Made by a program: the position numbers and the translations under genes
Part shown: positions 61,455 through 64,000 of the stretch, piece after piece
How the letters are laid out: the number at the start of each line of letters is the position of its first letter
How positions within the stretch are numbered: position 1 is the first letter of the stretch
Source: Enchytraeus crypticus
Taxonomy: Eukaryota; Annelida; Clitellata; Enchytraeida; Enchytraeidae
Direction of reading: 5' to 3'
NCBI GenBank assembly: GCA_905160935.1
Contig: CAJHZI010000429.1
Location: forward strand, 456,501 to 520,500
DNA: 64,000 bases
Notes under the pieces: generated by a model
Seen by the model: the letters and a program-made list of their open reading frames with translations, nothing else
The model's database searches: none
What the model was told of the DNA's origin: nothing

Positions 61455-61745
61455 TGTATCCCGTGTTGTGTCCGAGATCACTTAAAATAGACCAACCGTT
61501 AATTGCACGCATCGTAAGTGGCGACAAAGCAAAATATGACGAAGGTAACGGGAAACCACTTTAAAAGCCATATTTTTCAAGCTATAGGCTACATAAGGCA
61601 TGTATAAAGCCTAGACTTTTGTGAATGAATTAACTTGTTGATCTATGGAGTGTTCTCTATACGGAGCATGAAAGCAGACTTTGAGTATGAATATGTACCT
61701 TGGACATTCCACTCGGCAGAGCAAAAGAGAGATAGAGAGAGATAC
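61455..61745 (+). mobile_element. SINE family C, best complete copy
   Basis: CCCGTGTTGTGTCCGAGATC, GCATCGTAAGTGGCGACAAA, AACGGGAAACCACTTTAAAA, GCTATAGGCTACATAAGGCA, GTTGATCTATGGAGTGTTCT, GCAGACTTTGAGTATGAATA, TCCACTCGGCAGAGCAAAAG, then a GAGATAGAGAGA tail. About 290 bp. Confidence 0.85.
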
Positions 61746-61984
61746 ATTGCTATATCGCTCAGTATTGACCAAATATGATCATATCACGATATTAATATGA
61801 TATACAGTCATATGTTGGTGTAAACTCATATCAGGAAGACATAGTATCTACATGATATAATGTATGTCAGCAATGATATGGAATTTTATACAGCATTTCT
61901 CTCAACAAGTGATATAGATAAATATAGTTACGAGAGACCAGGTCCCAATATTTCAGTATTTTTCATTATAATATCTCCCCTCTC

Positions 61985-62285
61985 TCTTTCCCTTTCTCTC
62001 TAGTTCTGCCAAGTCGCAGGTCCAAGGTATATCTTCCTACTCAGATATTGCTTTTCTTGCTCCATAAAGAGCACTCCATCGATCAATGAATTAATCCAAT
62101 CACATAAGGCTATGCCTTATCCACACCTTAATATAAAAACCTACAGCTTGGCCCTACTTGGGAATAATATGACTTCTAAAGTGACTTTCCATTGCTTTCT
62201 TCAGTTCTTACTTAGCCGACTCTTTACGCGTGCAGTTTAAAGTTAGTCTATTCTTTAGCTTCTAGGACTCAACACGGTAATATTT
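61985..62285 (-). mobile_element. SINE family C, inverted, near full length
   Basis: CTCTAGTTCTGCCAAGTCGC, AAGAGCACTCCATCGATCAA, AAGGCTATGCCTTATCCACA, ATTGCTTTCTTCAGTTCTTA, CTTAGCCGACTCTTTACGCG, then GACTCAACACGG. Reverse complement of the 61455 copy; together they form an inverted pair with a loop of about 240 bp. Confidence 0.8.
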
Positions 62286-62824
62286 ATAATATAAGCACAA
62301 GAAAAACGAATTTACAGGAACAGAATAATTCTGCATATTAAAATCAACAGCTAGTAACAGCCATTTTCGAGTGAGAAAACTGACGTTAACCTTAGCTTTA
62401 TATGATCCAGCAAAATCTCTACACACCCGTAGACAAGCCTTTTAGCCCACATGCAGGCTGAGGTAGCTGGAGGTTAGAGCCTGCATGTTATCGATTAGCA
62501 TTAAACAATAGAAATGGAATGATCAGCCTCATATACATATACAAACCTGCATACTCACATAACTTATAAGTAAACTACAAGGAGAAAGAGAAACGAGACG
62601 CTTGAATTATAAGAGAATCAAATGGTCATTGGTATATGCAAATTTAAATCTGAATTATGAGAATAGCCTAATCTTTAGAAAACTATAGTTGACGGTATTT
62701 TTATGTGTGTGCTCCATATACTACCTCAACAGTCTATTTCCTGAGCCCATCCAGTATTGTTAGATTCAAACTTCAAAGTAAGACTATATTAACATTGATA
62801 GGAGAATGATAAGGGTGTCCCTGA

Positions 62825-63013
62825 TTACTTGGATCCCTGAATGATATCGGCGAGTTTGTCGTTCATGACGTATAAATCGTTGATCTTGCCGTTGATCAGC
62901 TGCTGTATCTCAAGCAGCTGCTCTCTGCCGATACTGCTGCCTCTCAGCTGAGCCAGCTGCTGCTTCAGCTGCTCTAAATCCCCCTTCAGCTTGACCTTCT
63001 CGTCCTCTGCCGC
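62825..63013 (-). CDS. Last exon of a coiled-coil protein, probably Homer
   Basis: Acceptor AACTTTAG, 62 codons and TAA at 62825-62827. It reads AAEDEKVKLKGDLEQLKQQL, AQLRGSSIGREQLLEIQQLI, NGKINDLYVMNDKLADIIQG, SK. This is a heptad coiled coil with a tidy end. The last part resembles, from memory, the Homer C-terminus (..LDGKIFELTELRDNLAKLLECS): same spacing of GKI, L, D.LA and the closing S. Homer proteins are postsynaptic scaffolds with an N-terminal EVH1 domain and a C-terminal tetramerising coiled coil. The EVH1 part would lie beyond the right edge. Other coiled-coil proteins cannot be excluded. Confidence 0.6.
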   Translation of the reverse strand, partial: AAEDEKVKLKGDLEQLKQQLAQLRGSSIGREQLLEIQQLINGKINDLYVMNDKLADIIQGSK

Positions 63014-64000
63014 CTAAAGTTTAGCATTTAATACAGTACACAGGTCAGACTACTAAATTACATGCAATCTACAATATATAACAGATAAGCATTAAAACTA
63101 TGTACAACTACCTGTCTACCGTGTTAACAAAAGAGAGCAAACAAATACACGTAGCATTGCAGCATTATGGACATTGGCAGTTCTGTGTATCAGATGTATT
63201 TGTTGTATGCAGGACTAGTGTATTTTATTTAAGTATTAAACACGTTAATACATATTGTATTCAAGTATTAAGCTAGGTCTGCATTGTTATACAATGTACT
63301 AGTAAGCTGTGATTATACGTGGCTAGAGAATACATTATGATGATTCAGCCATTTTGACAGAGTTGTAGTTGGAAAGATAGCAGGTGTGGCTTAAAATAGG
63401 CCTAGAAAGAACTAGATTCAGAGACAGCCCAGACAAGTCTAGAGAAAGAACTAGATTTAGAGACAGCCCAGACAAGTCTAAAGAACTAGATTCAGAGACA
63501 GACCAGACAAAGAACTGGATTCAGAGAGAGCCCAGACAAGTCTAGAGAAACAGAGGGAGAGTTCATAGAGAAAGCAAGGAGATTAAAGTAAAGAGATTAG
63601 CACAGAAAGATATATTTGCATATCTATCTAATTATATAAATATATTTCTAGAGAGAGATTTATTTAGTATTATAGTTAGTAGTCGTCATCGTGTGGTTCG
63701 TTGGCGTCTATTGGTGCAGAGTCTGCTTGAGGAACCAGACGTTAAGTTTTTATTGATTGAGTCTTAATGATTAAGTTAAAGGGTCTTATTGCATAAATTA
63801 CAGGATATTCACTTTGATTATAATTATTTCATCACACTAAAGAGCTGATCAATTTAAAAATTTATCATCAATTTAAAATAATTGATATATTTGTTAGACA
63901 ATCTATAGATTAATAGTACACATAATTAATCCATGAGTAATTTTTATTTGATTCTAAATGTTCATGTTTTTCATATATAACACTTAGAAGCCTACTTATA
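63014..64000. other. Intron of the right-hand gene
   Basis: It lies upstream of the last exon on the minus strand. No further exon was seen. It contains a 37-bp tandem repeat at 63.40-63.55 kb (ACTAGATTCAGAGACAGCCC, AGACAAGTCTAGAGAAAGA) and a family B piece near 63.70-63.76 kb (GAGGAACCAGACGTTAAG then TTTTTATTGATTGA). Confidence 0.5.
63402..63548. repeat. 37-bp tandem repeat, about 4 copies
   Basis: AGAAAGAACTAGATTCAGAG, ACAGCCCAGACAAGTCT units with short deletions in the inner copies. Confidence 0.9.

Larger units (their letters stand above)
55806..62824. other. Gene-free stretch between XPC and the right-hand gene
   Basis: No coding exon was recognised on either strand. A LINE 3' terminus is at 55.82-55.88 kb, a SINE D copy at 57.67-57.84 kb, a G-run at 57485-57503, GATT repeats at 58.96-59.17 kb, palindromic TTAAGTACACTTAA units at 60.23-60.31 kb, 18-bp repeats at 60.72-60.81 kb and an opposed SINE C pair at 61.45-62.29 kb. 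The right part probably includes a long 3' UTR of the minus-strand gene that ends at 62825. Confidence 0.5.

Overview
The window is animal genomic DNA. It is AT-rich, has many short exons with GT/AG introns, and is packed with SINE-like repeats, LINE pieces, microsatellites and minisatellites. The two complete-looking genes are metazoan orthologues. The compact introns and repeat types suggest a marine invertebrate, but the phylum cannot be fixed from the sequence alone.

Layout from left to right. (1) Positions 1-1613, minus strand: the N-terminal part of an unrecognised protein that runs off the left edge, open in one frame apart from a single TGA. (2) 1.6-6.6 kb: intergenic, with a 52-bp tandem repeat and old SINE/LINE pieces. 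(3) 6.6-26.7 kb, minus strand: a nearly complete SMG7 gene (nonsense-mediated mRNA decay factor). I traced 21 exons whose splice phases all agree; only the short first coding exon is missing. (4) 28.3-34.0 kb: LINE remnants of the CR1/L2 type, one split by a 1.85-kb LTR-like element with a 5-bp target duplication. That element carries a 78-bp-arm palindrome. (5) 34.8-54.4 kb, plus strand: a complete XPC (Rad4 family) DNA damage sensor gene. It has 21 exons, all phases agree, and the predicted protein is 993 aa. (6) 54.4-62.8 kb: XPC 3' UTR, then gene-free repeat-rich DNA. (7) 62.8-63.0 kb, minus strand: the last exon of a coiled-coil protein, probably Homer, whose gene continues off the right edge.

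SMG7 and XPC are divergent neighbours with no obvious functional link: one acts in cytoplasmic RNA decay, the other in nuclear nucleotide excision repair.

The most unusual signal is that tandem repeats hug splice junctions. In two cases, upstream of SMG7 exon 18 and of XPC exon 4, the repeat unit is itself a copy of the 3' splice site plus the first 5-6 exon bases. This leaves about 27 and about 10 decoy acceptors just upstream of the real exon. All calls are by eye from translation, motif memory and splice-phase bookkeeping; no alignment or database search was run.
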